From assembly GCA_902500805.1 (NCBI GenBank), contig CABVSA010000028.1, positions 1 through 38,670 of the forward strand: a DNA stretch of 38,670 nt. Direction: 5' to 3'. This stretch comes from an uncultured Nitrospira sp. Lineage in GTDB: Bacteria > Nitrospirota > Nitrospiria > Nitrospirales > Nitrospiraceae. The position numbers and the translations under genes were made by a program. Under the pieces are notes generated by a model. That model was not told where the DNA came from and ran no database searches. It worked only from the letters and a program-made list of their open reading frames with translations. Below, one piece after another: positions 24,482-32,339 of the stretch; position 1 is the stretch's first letter, and each line of letters begins with the position of its first letter.

Positions 24482-25666
24482 ATGGAGCGTCAGATTGTCT
24501 GCTTGTCCATCCCATCGTTTGAAATGGCACTGGCTCGTCTTCACGATCCTACCCTCCATACAAGACCGCTTGCCATTGCCCCGCTGAATACGTCCCGTGC
24601 TCTGCTCCGTGCGGTCTCCCTTGAAGCGACTCAAGACGGTCTCTATGTGGGGATGCCTCTTGAGCAGGCCAAGCGGTTGTGTCCTTCACTGCATGTCCTC
24701 TCACCGAATCCTCATCGCGTTCATACTGCGAACCAGTCCCTCCTCGGCATAGTCACACGCTACGCACCTGTCTGGGAGCCGTTCCAAGCTGGCTCGTTCG
24801 TGATGGACCTCACAGGGACCACCAGGCTGTTTGGCTCTGTCTGTGATGTAGCGGCTCAAGCACAGCAGGACATCTTGAAGCAGTATCACCTTGATGGTGT
24901 GGCAGGAGTCGGCAGTAACAAACTCGTGGCGCAGACAGCGGCGACATTGGTCGAGCCGTCTGAACTCTATGATGTCCGGCACGGATCTGAGGGAGTGTTC
25001 ATGTCGCCGCTCTCAGTCAGAACGTTGCCAGGACTCCATCGACCGTGTATGCGGAAGGTACTTCAACGGCTTGATGACTTGAATCTCCTCACCTTGGGCG
25101 ATGTGGCTGACAGTCCACTCGATGCACTCTCACTGGCGATAGGCGATTATGCTGGTCAGCTTTCCCGCTGGGCACAGGGGATCGATCATGCCCCCGTGCT
25201 TCATCCCGCCATTCAGCCGAGTCTTGAGGGGACCGTCGCGTTAGAGCGGGATGAGGTGGATGATCCAGTGCTGTGGGGCAAACTGCTCGATGTTTTGCAG
25301 CGGCTGTGTCGCTTACTGAGGGGTCAGCGGCGTGTGTGCAAAAGCATATCCCTCACGATCCGTTATAGCGATCAGATCGAGGTGACGAAATGCGAGCGGC
25401 TGACACAGGAAACGTGTTGGGAGATAGACCTTTCGTCGCCACTCTACATGCTCTTCCAGCGATGCTTCCGCCGTCGAGTCCGTCTCCGTTTGATGACCTT
25501 GAGCATGATCGGCTTATCTGCCTACGCCGAACAAGCATCCCTCTTCGATGACAGGCCACTCGACTCCCAGCGGAAACAGGAACGAGCGAAGAACCTGGCC
25601 GTAGCCCTGGACAAACTTCACACGCGATTCGGGGAACGGGCCATCCGGTATGGGAGGAGTCATTGA
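24482..25666 (+). CDS. imuB: ImuB-like Y-family polymerase homologue, catalytically degenerate
   Basis: The 394-residue protein has the Y-family polymerase layout (palm/fingers, thumb with helix-hairpin-helix, little finger) but has lost the metal-binding carboxylates. Where DinB has HVDMDAFF the sequence is CLSIPSFE, and where DinB has SIDEAYLDVTG it is QAGSFVMDLTG, so Asp-Glu become Gly104-Ser105. This loss is the hallmark of ImuB, which acts as a scaffold linking the beta clamp to DnaE2 in damage-induced mutagenesis. A clamp-binding motif QASLF is visible at 351-355. No imuA is found nearby. The gene starts 30 nt after the repressor gene and its stop abuts the dnaE2 start. Confidence 0.88.
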   Translation: MERQIVCLSIPSFEMALARLHDPTLHTRPLAIAPLNTSRALLRAVSLEATQDGLYVGMPLEQAKRLCPSLHVLSPNPHRVHTANQSLLGIVTRYAPVWEPFQAGSFVMDLTGTTRLFGSVCDVAAQAQQDILKQYHLDGVAGVGSNKLVAQTAATLVEPSELYDVRHGSEGVFMSPLSVRTLPGLHRPCMRKVLQRLDDLNLLTLGDVADSPLDALSLAIGDYAGQLSRWAQGIDHAPVLHPAIQPSLEGTVALERDEVDDPVLWGKLLDVLQRLCRLLRGQRRVCKSISLTIRYSDQIEVTKCERLTQETCWEIDLSSPLYMLFQRCFRRRVRLRLMTLSMIGLSAYAEQASLFDDRPLDSQRKQERAKNLAVALDKLHTRFGERAIRYGRSH

Positions 25667-28600
25667 GTGGCGTCACGCTTTATTCACCTCCATACCCATT
25701 CCTCCTATTCCCCCATGCAGGGAGTCCCAACATTGGGGGCGCTCTGTCAGGCTGTAAGAGCACAAGGTCATGACACCTTCGCCCTCACCGACACGAATGG
25801 ACTGTATGGGGCGATTCGCTTTCTCGACGTGGCACGGGAGAATGGACTGAAACCGATACTCGGTGCTGAACTGGTTCACAACTCTCTCCGAGCTGTTCTC
25901 CTCGCCAAAACACCGACTGGTTATGCGAACTTCTGCCGTGTACTTTCTGCGAGGCACTGTGATGAGTCCTTCGACTTCATCGAGACGGTAGCTCGTCATC
26001 GTGAAGGGTTGGTGATCCTCTCTGATTCCCTTACGGCGCTGACGGCGTGGAAGCAAGACGCGGTAGAAGACCTCTACGTTGAGCTGACGCCTGGGCCGGA
26101 GATGCACGAGGCTGTCTCAACCAGCCGACGCTTGTCACTCCCGCCAGTGGCAACAACACGGGCTTCGTTTCTTCAGCCAGCCGACTATCACGCGCATCAA
26201 CTGCTTCGAGCGATTGCCGAGAACACCACCCTATCGAGACTCCGTGCCGATCAATGTTGCGCTTCATCGCACTGGTTAATGCCTGAATTGACTCTCAACA
26301 GGTACTTTCTAAATATTCCAGAAGCCCTTGATAGCACAAGGCGTGTTGCTGATGAGTGTTACACCGATTGGGACTTCAAAGAGACGATCTTCCCCTCGTT
26401 CCGTCAGCTCTCCTCAGGAGTGGCGTTCGAGACGTTACGGGAGAAAACCTATCAGGGTGCGCTGTGGCGTTATCGCACGCTGTCTGAAGTGGTGACTCAG
26501 CGGATTGAGAAGGAGCTGACCGTCATCAGAGAGAAGGGCTATGCCGACTACTTTCTTGTCGTCGATGAGATCGTGAGGCAAGCGCCTCGTACCTGTGGAA
26601 GAGGCTCAGCCGCCGCCTCCATCGTGTCGTACTGCCTGGGGATCACGCACGTCGATCCGATCCGTCACAACCTGCTCTTTGAGCGGTTCCTCAATCCTGG
26701 CCGTCACGATCCACCAGACATCGACATTGACTTCCCCTGGGATGAGAGGCCGAAGATTCTCGAATGGGTGTTTTCCCACTATGGCACACATCACGCGGCA
26801 ATGGTCGCCAACCAGAACACATTGGCGACTCGTGCGGCCATGCGAGAACTGGCCAAGGTGTACGGCATTCCTGCTGGAGAGATCAGTAAAGCGCTCGGAT
26901 TAATCCAGCGACGAGCCGACTTCGTGGACGTAGAGCCTGGGCAGACCATAACGACCTGGGCAACTCAGGTATGCCTGTCACTGCATCTCAGAACACCGTG
27001 GCCTGAGATTCTCTGTTGGTCAGTAAAGTTGCAGGGACATTTCAGGAATCTTGGTCTTCACCCTGGCGGGGTGGTCCTCGTCCCTGACGAGATCAGACGC
27101 TATGTGCCGGTGGAAATCTCTGCGTCCGGCTGGCCGGTGATCCAATGGGAGAAGGATCAGACGGAAGACGCCGGACTGGTCAAGATCGATCTGCTCGGCA
27201 ATCGGTCTCTCGCGGTGATCCGTGATGCAATTGCTGCGATCAAACAGAACACAAGCCGAACTATCGACTATGCCACCTGGGACCCAATCAGCGACTACGC
27301 CACAAACGAGCTAATAAGACGAGGCGACACGATGGGGTGCTTTTACGTTGAGTCACCGGCCACACGGCTGCTGCTGAGGAAACTGTGGGCGGGGATGCCA
27401 GCAGCCAGACTCGTACAGGCCGATGTGTTTGAGTATCTGGTGATTGTGTCTTCGATCATCCGACCAGCCGCCAATGTGTTTGCGGATGAGTTTGTGAGGC
27501 GAGCACATGGAATGCGGTATAGGTCGCTCCATCCCATTCTTGATGAAGTCCTTGCAGAGACCCACGGCATCATGGTCTACCAAGAAGACGTGATGAAAGT
27601 GGCGGTTGCACTCGGTGGATTCTCTATCGAGGACGGTGACCAACTCCGTAAGGTGCTCAGCAAGAAGCACAAGGCACGACAGCTCCGTGACTATCGGCAA
27701 CAGTTCTATGCAGGGTCATCCTCGCATGGAATAAAACCTCAAGTGATCGATCACATCTGGTCGATGATTATGAGCTTTGCAGGGTATAGCTTCTGTAAAC
27801 CGCACAGTGCGAGCTATGCCCAGGTGAGTTTCAAATCTGCCTATCTCAGGGCCTATTATCCCGCCGAGTTCATCGCCGCCGTGGTGAGCAACCAGGGCGG
27901 GTACTACTCGGCCTTCGCGTATCTCTCCGAGGGCAGGCGGATGGGCCTGACGATCCTTCCACCAGACATCAACTTGAGTGAATGGGGTTATACAGGATCG
28001 AGACAAGCCGTAAGAGTTGGGCTGATGCAGATCAAATCACTTCAGGAAGACCTTGCTTCGCGCATCATTGTCGAGCGACAGACGAATGGTCCGTACCGCT
28101 CACTGCATGACATGCTAGACCGTGTGAAGCCAGAGATCGCTCAAGCGACGCTCCTCATTAAGGCCGGATGCTTCGATTCCATCACCGGAGAACTCACACG
28201 ACCGGCACTACTATGGAGACTGTTCGCGTCACAAGCAGCCAAGACACCAGGCTACCTACCCATTCCAGCTGAATACTCACTCCAGCAGAAACTTCACCAT
28301 GAACTTGAACTCTTCGGCTTTCCCTTGAGCTGTCATCCACTCGAACTCTTCAAGGACATCCTCGCTCGCATCCCACACATTCCTGCCAAAGACCTGGCTC
28401 AGCATGTGGGAGAACAGGTGACGGTGATCGGCTGGTTGGTTACGGAGAAAATCATCTCAACCAAGAAAGGAGAGCCAATGGAGTTCATTACCTTGGAAGA
28501 TCAGACCAGCCTCTACGATGCCACGTTGTTTCCTCAGACCTATCGCCGATACTGCCACTTGCTGGCGACGAATCAGGCGTATGTTGTGACTGGGCGGGTC

Positions 28601-28705
28601 GAGGAACAGTTCTCAACCGTCACATTGACGGTCAGGGAGCTAAAACTCCTGGCTTCTCGTGAGGTGGGGGATCAGTTTCAAACCATTGAGGAAGTTGTCG
28701 GGTAA
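25667..28705 (+). CDS. dnaE2: Error-prone DNA polymerase III alpha subunit, DnaE2/ImuC type
   Basis: The 1012-residue protein is a C-family polymerase. The N-terminal PHP domain starts FIHLHTHSSYSPMQGV. The polymerase region has GRGSAAASIVSYCLG (about 310), the catalytic PDIDIDF (about 350-356) and a third acidic motif KIDLLGNRS (near 507). An OB-fold is seen at about 915-1000 (QVTVIGWLVTEKII). At about 1000 residues it is shorter than replicative DnaE and fits DnaE2, which copies past lesions together with ImuB. GTG at 25667 directly follows the imuB stop codon, so translation is coupled. All catalytic motifs appear intact, so the enzyme should be active. Confidence 0.88.
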   Translation: MASRFIHLHTHSSYSPMQGVPTLGALCQAVRAQGHDTFALTDTNGLYGAIRFLDVARENGLKPILGAELVHNSLRAVLLAKTPTGYANFCRVLSARHCDESFDFIETVARHREGLVILSDSLTALTAWKQDAVEDLYVELTPGPEMHEAVSTSRRLSLPPVATTRASFLQPADYHAHQLLRAIAENTTLSRLRADQCCASSHWLMPELTLNRYFLNIPEALDSTRRVADECYTDWDFKETIFPSFRQLSSGVAFETLREKTYQGALWRYRTLSEVVTQRIEKELTVIREKGYADYFLVVDEIVRQAPRTCGRGSAAASIVSYCLGITHVDPIRHNLLFERFLNPGRHDPPDIDIDFPWDERPKILEWVFSHYGTHHAAMVANQNTLATRAAMRELAKVYGIPAGEISKALGLIQRRADFVDVEPGQTITTWATQVCLSLHLRTPWPEILCWSVKLQGHFRNLGLHPGGVVLVPDEIRRYVPVEISASGWPVIQWEKDQTEDAGLVKIDLLGNRSLAVIRDAIAAIKQNTSRTIDYATWDPISDYATNELIRRGDTMGCFYVESPATRLLLRKLWAGMPAARLVQADVFEYLVIVSSIIRPAANVFADEFVRRAHGMRYRSLHPILDEVLAETHGIMVYQEDVMKVAVALGGFSIEDGDQLRKVLSKKHKARQLRDYRQQFYAGSSSHGIKPQVIDHIWSMIMSFAGYSFCKPHSASYAQVSFKSAYLRAYYPAEFIAAVVSNQGGYYSAFAYLSEGRRMGLTILPPDINLSEWGYTGSRQAVRVGLMQIKSLQEDLASRIIVERQTNGPYRSLHDMLDRVKPEIAQATLLIKAGCFDSITGELTRPALLWRLFASQAAKTPGYLPIPAEYSLQQKLHHELELFGFPLSCHPLELFKDILARIPHIPAKDLAQHVGEQVTVIGWLVTEKIISTKKGEPMEFITLEDQTSLYDATLFPQTYRRYCHLLATNQAYVVTGRVEEQFSTVTLTVRELKLLASREVGDQFQTIEEVVG

Positions 28706-28722
28706 TCGGTACACTTGTCGCT

Positions 28723-29613
28723 ATGCCGCTCTCACCACTGATTCGCTTCGGCACTTCCACCTGGACTTACGAAGGCTGGCAAGGCCAGGTTTACAAGAAG
28801 CAGTACGCCAAGAGCGTATTTGCCAGGGAGTGCCTCGGTGAGTATTGCCAATATCAGTATAACGATGAACCGTTGTTCAGGACGGTGGGAAATGATTCAA
28901 CGTTCTACCGACCTCCCACCACCAACCAACTCCGGCGGTATTTGAATCAGATCCCTGAAGACTTCGAGATGTGCTTCAAGGTTTGGGAGGAGATCACCAT
29001 TCCCAGCTATGCCAAGCAGCCTCGGTATGGACCGAGAGCGGGTCAGCCTAATCCTCGGTTCCTTGATGCCAGGTTGTTCAATGAGCTGGTCCTGACTCCA
29101 TACCGTGAGGCGAAGTTTGAATCGCACGCGGGACCGTTCCTGTTTGAGTTTCAACGACACGGGATGTCCACCGAGGAGTTCTGTTCACGGCTGGATGGAT
29201 TCTTTGGTCAACTCCCGAAAGATTTCAGTTATGCCGTTGAGATTCGCAATGCCGGTCTTATTGGGGTTGAGTATCAGAAGGTTCTTGAAACTCATGGTGT
29301 CGCCCATGTCTATAACCATTGGTCTTACATGCCTTCGCTGGCAGAGCAGCACACACGGATGGGGAACTTCACGGCACCTTTCACAGTGTTGAGGCTCCTT
29401 ACGCCGCTGAAGATTTCCTACGAAGCCGCCAAGAAACGGGCTGAACCGTACACAAAGATTGTTGGAGAGCTGCCAGAGATGAGACGAGACACGGTGGACT
29501 TAGTGAAGAAAGCTGTGGAGGAAGGGAGGAGGGCGTATGTGCTGGTCAATAATCGGTCAGAGGGGAATGCACCGTTGACGGTACAGGGACTTTCGGAGAT
29601 GCTACGCAGGTAG
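28723..29613 (+). CDS. DUF72-family protein
   Basis: The 296-residue protein belongs to DUF72, a TIM-barrel family without an established reaction. Recognisable parts are the start IRFGTSTWTYEGWQGQVY, the NDSTFYRPP stretch (about 52-60), FLFEFQRHG, YAVEIRNAGLIG (near 168) and the ending AYVLVNNRSEGNAPLTVQGL. It lies 17 bp after dnaE2 on the same strand, so it is probably part of the repressor-controlled operon, in the place where other bacteria would have a third mutasome gene. Any role in DNA repair is inferred only from position. No ribosome-binding site is obvious at ATG 28723. The 19 bp to the convergent MarR gene hold no visible terminator. Confidence 0.85.
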   Translation: MPLSPLIRFGTSTWTYEGWQGQVYKKQYAKSVFARECLGEYCQYQYNDEPLFRTVGNDSTFYRPPTTNQLRRYLNQIPEDFEMCFKVWEEITIPSYAKQPRYGPRAGQPNPRFLDARLFNELVLTPYREAKFESHAGPFLFEFQRHGMSTEEFCSRLDGFFGQLPKDFSYAVEIRNAGLIGVEYQKVLETHGVAHVYNHWSYMPSLAEQHTRMGNFTAPFTVLRLLTPLKISYEAAKKRAEPYTKIVGELPEMRRDTVDLVKKAVEEGRRAYVLVNNRSEGNAPLTVQGLSEMLRR

Positions 29614-29632
29614 ACACGAACACACTCGCATA

Positions 29633-29986
29633 CTACTGCCCTTTACTACTGGCGAAATCCTTCTTCAGGTTTGGAAGGTGACCCATGATCCTTCGTATCA
29701 ATTCTACCCCTGTGTGACTGAGCCTCAGACATAGCACACGATCATCATGGTGTGCGCGTCGATTGGTCACCCAGCGCTTCTGCACCAAGTCTTTGACTAC
29801 CTCACCCAACGTCGGCGATTTCACACCGAGTCCGGTAGCCACGTCCTTGAGTTTGGCTGTTTCGTGACGATGGATAAACAGGAGTACGCCAGCTTGAAGC
29901 GGGGTCACGCGGAGCGGCTCCAGGCTTCGTCTGAATTGGCCGTGCCACTGCAACACCAGTTCTAAATGCGTAGGTTGATTCTTCAT
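29633..29986 (-). CDS. MarR-family transcriptional regulator
   Basis: The 117-residue protein carries a winged helix-turn-helix of MarR type: TPLQAGVLLFIHRHETAKLKD, then the recognition helix region KSPTLGEVVKDLVQKRW and a wing containing NRRAHHDDRVLCLRLSHTG. It is slightly short for the family (usually 135-150), with a shorter N-terminal dimerisation helix. The ligand and target genes are unknown, and no transporter or enzyme gene is divergent from it. ATG at 29986 is the only sensible start. It has no ribosome-binding site and lies about 5 nt from the predicted transcription start, so the mRNA may be leaderless. Confidence 0.8.
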   Translation of the reverse strand: MKNQPTHLELVLQWHGQFRRSLEPLRVTPLQAGVLLFIHRHETAKLKDVATGLGVKSPTLGEVVKDLVQKRWVTNRRAHHDDRVLCLRLSHTGVELIRRIMGHLPNLKKDFASSKGQ

Positions 29987-29997
29987 CGAGGAGGCGC

Positions 29998-30027
29998 ATT
30001 ATAAGAGGATTGCAAACTACGGCGCAA
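29998..30027 (-). promoter_or_regulatory. Predicted MarR gene promoter
   Basis: On the minus strand a perfect TATAAT (30003-29998) is preceded by TTGCGC (30027-30022) at 18 bp. The -10 box ends only 11 nt before the ATG, leaving almost no leader. Confidence 0.5.
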
Positions 30028-30298
30028 TCACGCCTTGGAGTGAAGGTCGAGGGAACGGTGGCTCCCACTCTTCCTTTACATATCCCCGTCTACCCTGGCC
30101 CATCCCTTGCCATCGATGCCTGGTTCTGTGAACTGCCTGTGCTCGTCGCGCGCCCGGGTATGCCCTCGCGGGTGAGTTCGGTTTCTCCACAGGTCGGACT
30201 CCCGCTGACCTGCGCGCTCATGCCATCCACGGCAGTGTCCACCAAATGCCCACGGCCGGGTCAAAATGGGTCGAGACCAACCGGAATCGATCGGATAA
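30028..30298. other. Stretch without a supportable gene
   Basis: Open frames exist on both strands here, but their translations are rich in Pro, Arg, Ser and Gly with no recognisable pattern, and I do not support any of them. No strong hairpin or repeat was noticed. Confidence 0.4.
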
Positions 30299-30457
30299 AT
30301 GCGCATGACATTTGAGCGGGAATATGGCTACTGGAGCCAACTGGCGGTGATTTATCGCGAGAAGTTAGAGGAGTGTCTGGAGGCCTTGGAACGGCTTACA
30401 AAACCGCTGCTCTGCCGATTGAGCTACGCCAGCATACGAAAGAAATTAACGGGTTAG
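30299..30457 (+). CDS. Very small hypothetical protein (52 aa)
   Basis: The frame reads MRMTFEREYGYWSQLAVIYR then EKLEECLEALERL, a charged helix-forming sequence that looks like real protein, ending with TAG at 30455-30457. From about residue 34 the coding sequence runs through the reverse complement of a tRNA-Thr 5' half (30392-30433). The original C-terminus may thus have been replaced by mobile-element insertion, with the present ending accidental. I do not recognise the family. A second ATG at 30305 is possible. Confidence 0.35.
   Translation: MRMTFEREYGYWSQLAVIYREKLEECLEALERLTKPLLCRLSYASIRKKLTG
30392..30433 (-). repeat. Partial tRNA-Thr(TGT): 5' half only (att-like copy 1)
   Basis: Read on the minus strand from 30433, the sequence starts GCTGGCGTAGCTCAATCGGC and continues through the D arm and the anticodon loop TTTGTAA (anticodon TGT) to about tRNA position 42. 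The variable loop, T arm and 3' acceptor strand are missing, so it is not a working tRNA. It is about 90% identical over 41 nt to the copy at 32273-32313. Confidence 0.75.
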
Positions 30458-30514
30458 GGTGATAGGTGTCAAGGTCGATTCGTGTTTTATGCCCAAACCG
30501 TGCTCATGAAGTTG

Positions 30515-30995
30515 TTAAAAAGCCTCACGCAGATCCGTCTCGCCCACGAGGTTGTAGCGATCGAGCATCGATCGAGTCTTGTGGCCCGTGATCTTCATCG
30601 CTACAGTCTCAGCAACGCCTGAACGGACCAGATTCTTCACGGCCGTCCATTGGAGATCGTGGCGAATCATCCCTGGTACTCCGGCTTGGTGGCACGGCAC
30701 ATCCCACGCTTTTCGGAAGTTCCGAAGTGGTTGTCCGTAGAACCGCCCCTTGCGGGGAAATAGGAAAGAGATGGGGGAGGACGTGCTGAGGTGTTGTTGC
30801 TATCGTTTGATCTCGCCTCAGTTGGCGTAAGAGCAAGGTCTCAGGTTCTGGGGTGAGGTAGACCGTCCGTTCCCGTTCTTTGTTTATCCTGGATCGAGCC
30901 GTAAGGTTCTTGCCTCGAGTCGACTTGTGTCAAGATCCAGGCTAGATGCCAGAATTTATCCCTTAAGCGGGTTCATAGGAGACATGCGACGAGTC
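30515..30995 (-). pseudogene. Tyrosine recombinase pseudogene
   Basis: On the minus strand, pieces of one integrase lie in successive frames. From about 30995 there is a helix region like MRKGEIL, with TAA (30958-30956) in place of a sense codon. Then come LDLDTSRLEARTLRLDPG and, after a frameshift, RERTVYLTPEPETLLLRQLR and HVLPHLFP; after another shift near 30765 come RKGRFYGQPLRNFRKAW and the catalytic C-terminus. That last part has HDLQWTAVKNL, where HxxR is expected, so the second catalytic Arg is lost; GHKTRSMLDRYN retains the GHKT and the nucleophilic Tyr. The gene is inactive through at least two frameshifts, a stop and an active-site change. The family is that of chromosomal-island integrases. 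Confidence 0.75.
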
Positions 30996-31286
30996 CTGAG
31001 GCGAATACGTTGAGCGGCCGAATCTTGACGCGTACCGGGCTGTAGGCGGGGCGTCCGGTGCGGTGTTGGGAACGGGAGGAGACCAGTGGGTCAGACTGGT
31101 ATCGGGAATGGGCTCCGAGATGGGGTTTGAATATCACGCGTGTGGCTTCTATCCTCGTTTGATCAAAGAATTGGACTTAGACTTTTGCATAGCCTCCGAA
31201 ATGTACTGGACAGAGTATCCTCAGATATCTAGGGGAACCCCATTGGAATCACATTTCCGTCCAGGTCCGATCTCGCTGCAGGCACA
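30996..31286. other. Stretch without a supportable gene
   Basis: A 91-codon plus-strand frame (31063-31338) crosses this stretch and the end of the neighbouring gene, but it has no ribosome-binding site and no recognisable pattern. It may be degraded element DNA. Confidence 0.35.
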
Positions 31287-31595
31287 TTACGAAAGATTTT
31301 TCTCTTCGACGGTGACGTCCCAATGCTTCGAAATCTGAATGCGCTTGCCGGGGTTCTGGAGAATCTTCTTGATCACTTTGGCGTCCATGAATCGCCGCAA
31401 TTCCTCAAGGGACATGTGATCAGCTAAGAACTCCTCATGCATGATCAAGAGCCAGGACAACTTGCAATCACCCTGATGAAAGGTAAATGTCGGTCTGACT
31501 TTCTGATTGAATGTCACGTCTCTGAATTGTGTTTCGAGACATGCCTGTATGGTCTGAAGCTTCATGGGATCCATTTCGCATTGACTATGGTTCAT
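31287..31595 (-). CDS. Hypothetical protein (102 aa)
   Basis: I do not recognise this protein. It starts at ATG 31595 with a strong GGAGG four nt upstream, which supports it as a real gene. The sequence is mixed alpha/beta with no signal peptide or membrane segment: KLQTIQACLETQFRDVTFNQ, TFTFHQGDCKLSWLLIMHEE and LEELRRFMDAKVIKKILQN suggest a small compact domain. It lies 84 bp downstream of the ribbon-protein gene on the same strand and may share its transcript. It sits inside the decayed element and may be surviving cargo. Confidence 0.6.
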   Translation of the reverse strand: MNHSQCEMDPMKLQTIQACLETQFRDVTFNQKVRPTFTFHQGDCKLSWLLIMHEEFLADHMSLEELRRFMDAKVIKKILQNPGKRIQISKHWDVTVEEKNLS

Positions 31596-31679
31596 ACTGC
31601 CTCCATCTCCGGTTTGAGGCCACAGCGTGTGCTGTAGTTCCTCTTGGTCGAGAGCTCCCTGTTGAGTCCTGTGGCACGG

Positions 31680-31928
31680 TTACGCGGCTAGCGGTTCGAT
31701 GTCCTCGTGTCCCCATAACACACCAAAGACTTCTTGAGTCGACATGGTCTGAGGGCTCACCTGTACTGGTCTGACATGCAACTGACGATGCTGCTGCCAT
31801 ACGGCGTCATCTCGGTGCCCACAATTAAAACAGTGCCAGCTAAAGCTCCACATCTCGCCATAGCCCCCTTCCATATCAATCATGTGCTCTTCCAGCATCA
31901 ACCCTTGGCACCGTGTACAAGTGGTCAT
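31680..31928 (-). CDS. Small zinc-ribbon-like protein typical of Nitrospira
   Basis: The 82-residue protein begins MTTCTRCQGLMLEEHMIDME and has CFNCGHRDDAV later, giving two CxxC pairs (Cys4, Cys7 and a pair near 33-36) that would hold one zinc ion. I remember many paralogues in Nitrospira with the same MTxCxRCQGLM...GGYGxMW...WRCxNCGHVHDA pattern; their function is unknown, and they may bind nucleic acid or act as small regulators. ATG at 31928 has GGAGG five nt upstream, whereas the open frame extends to 32012 without such a site. It is the clearest taxonomic marker in the window. Confidence 0.75.
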   Translation of the reverse strand: MTTCTRCQGLMLEEHMIDMEGGYGEMWSFSWHCFNCGHRDDAVWQQHRQLHVRPVQVSPQTMSTQEVFGVLWGHEDIEPLAA

Positions 31929-32012
31929 CACAGCCTCCATGTGGTGAGTGCATTGCGGCTGAGTTAACGGTATCAGGGACGCCGATTCGAACCAGACCCG
32001 AATGAAGTACAT

Positions 32013-32272
32013 CGAAAGAGGGGGAAGGAGTCACAGCGGGGCAGCGCTCAGGCTCAAAAGGCTTCTGCTCAGACTTTCACCAGAATAACGAGGAATGCTC
32101 GATAACCCAAAGGCGGTTTCTCCATTGGATCCCGAAAGGCCGTCGCTGCTTACTGTGCTTGTAGTTGTGTCTGGGAGTCACCTTAGACCTCACGCACCCC
32201 CCGCCAGCTAAGATGACAAAAGGAAACCGCTTGTAACCATTGAAGATTCCAAGGGGCTCTGGTTCTCTTGTT
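32013..32272. other. Stretch without a supportable gene
   Basis: Nothing here looks like a gene. A minus-strand frame that enters from the tRNA half at 32273-32313 is read-through of the tRNA sequence (MAQSAEQRFYKP), a known kind of false protein. Confidence 0.4.
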
Positions 32273-32313
32273 GGCTTATAAAATCGCTGCTCTGCCGATT
32301 GAGCCATGCCAGC
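32273..32313 (-). repeat. Partial tRNA-Thr-like 5' half (att-like copy 2)
   Basis: Read on the minus strand from 32313, it starts GCTGGCATGGCTCAATCGGC and ends after an anticodon-loop-like TTTATAA. It differs from copy 1 at four of 41 positions, all transitions, and the anticodon position has changed from TGT to TAT. It has no 3' half, so it is a relic in the same orientation as copy 1. Confidence 0.7.
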
Positions 32314-32339
32314 ATGCGGTTTCGACATCCTCGAAATCC

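Larger units (their letters stand above)
30392..32313. mobile_element. Decayed integrated element between two tRNA-Thr half repeats
   Basis: Two direct copies of a tRNA-Thr 5' half bound about 1.9 kb that contains a broken tyrosine recombinase gene next to one copy, plus two small intact genes. This is the layout of an integrative element that used a tRNA gene and has since been reduced. The tRNA end retained (5' half) is unusual, since most such elements duplicate the 3' part. Confidence 0.45.

Noticed and set aside
30010..30315. A 101-codon plus-strand frame and an overlapping minus-strand frame before the small 52-residue gene
   Set aside because: Pro/Ser-rich and Arg/Gly/Trp-rich translations without a ribosome-binding site; no family recognised on either strand.
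30392..30433. A complete tRNA-Thr gene
   Set aside because: The variable loop, T arm and 3' acceptor strand are absent on the 3' side of the anticodon stem.
31063..31338. A 91-codon plus-strand frame
   Set aside because: It starts at a TTG and overlaps the end of a better-supported opposite gene; its sequence is unremarkable.
31672..31688. TGGCACGGTTACGC as a possible sigma-54 promoter
   Set aside because: The -24 part fits, but the -12 element should read TTGC and here reads CGCG.
32077..32328. An 83-codon minus-strand frame containing AQSAEQRFYKP
   Set aside because: The start is translated tRNA sequence, a well-known artefact.
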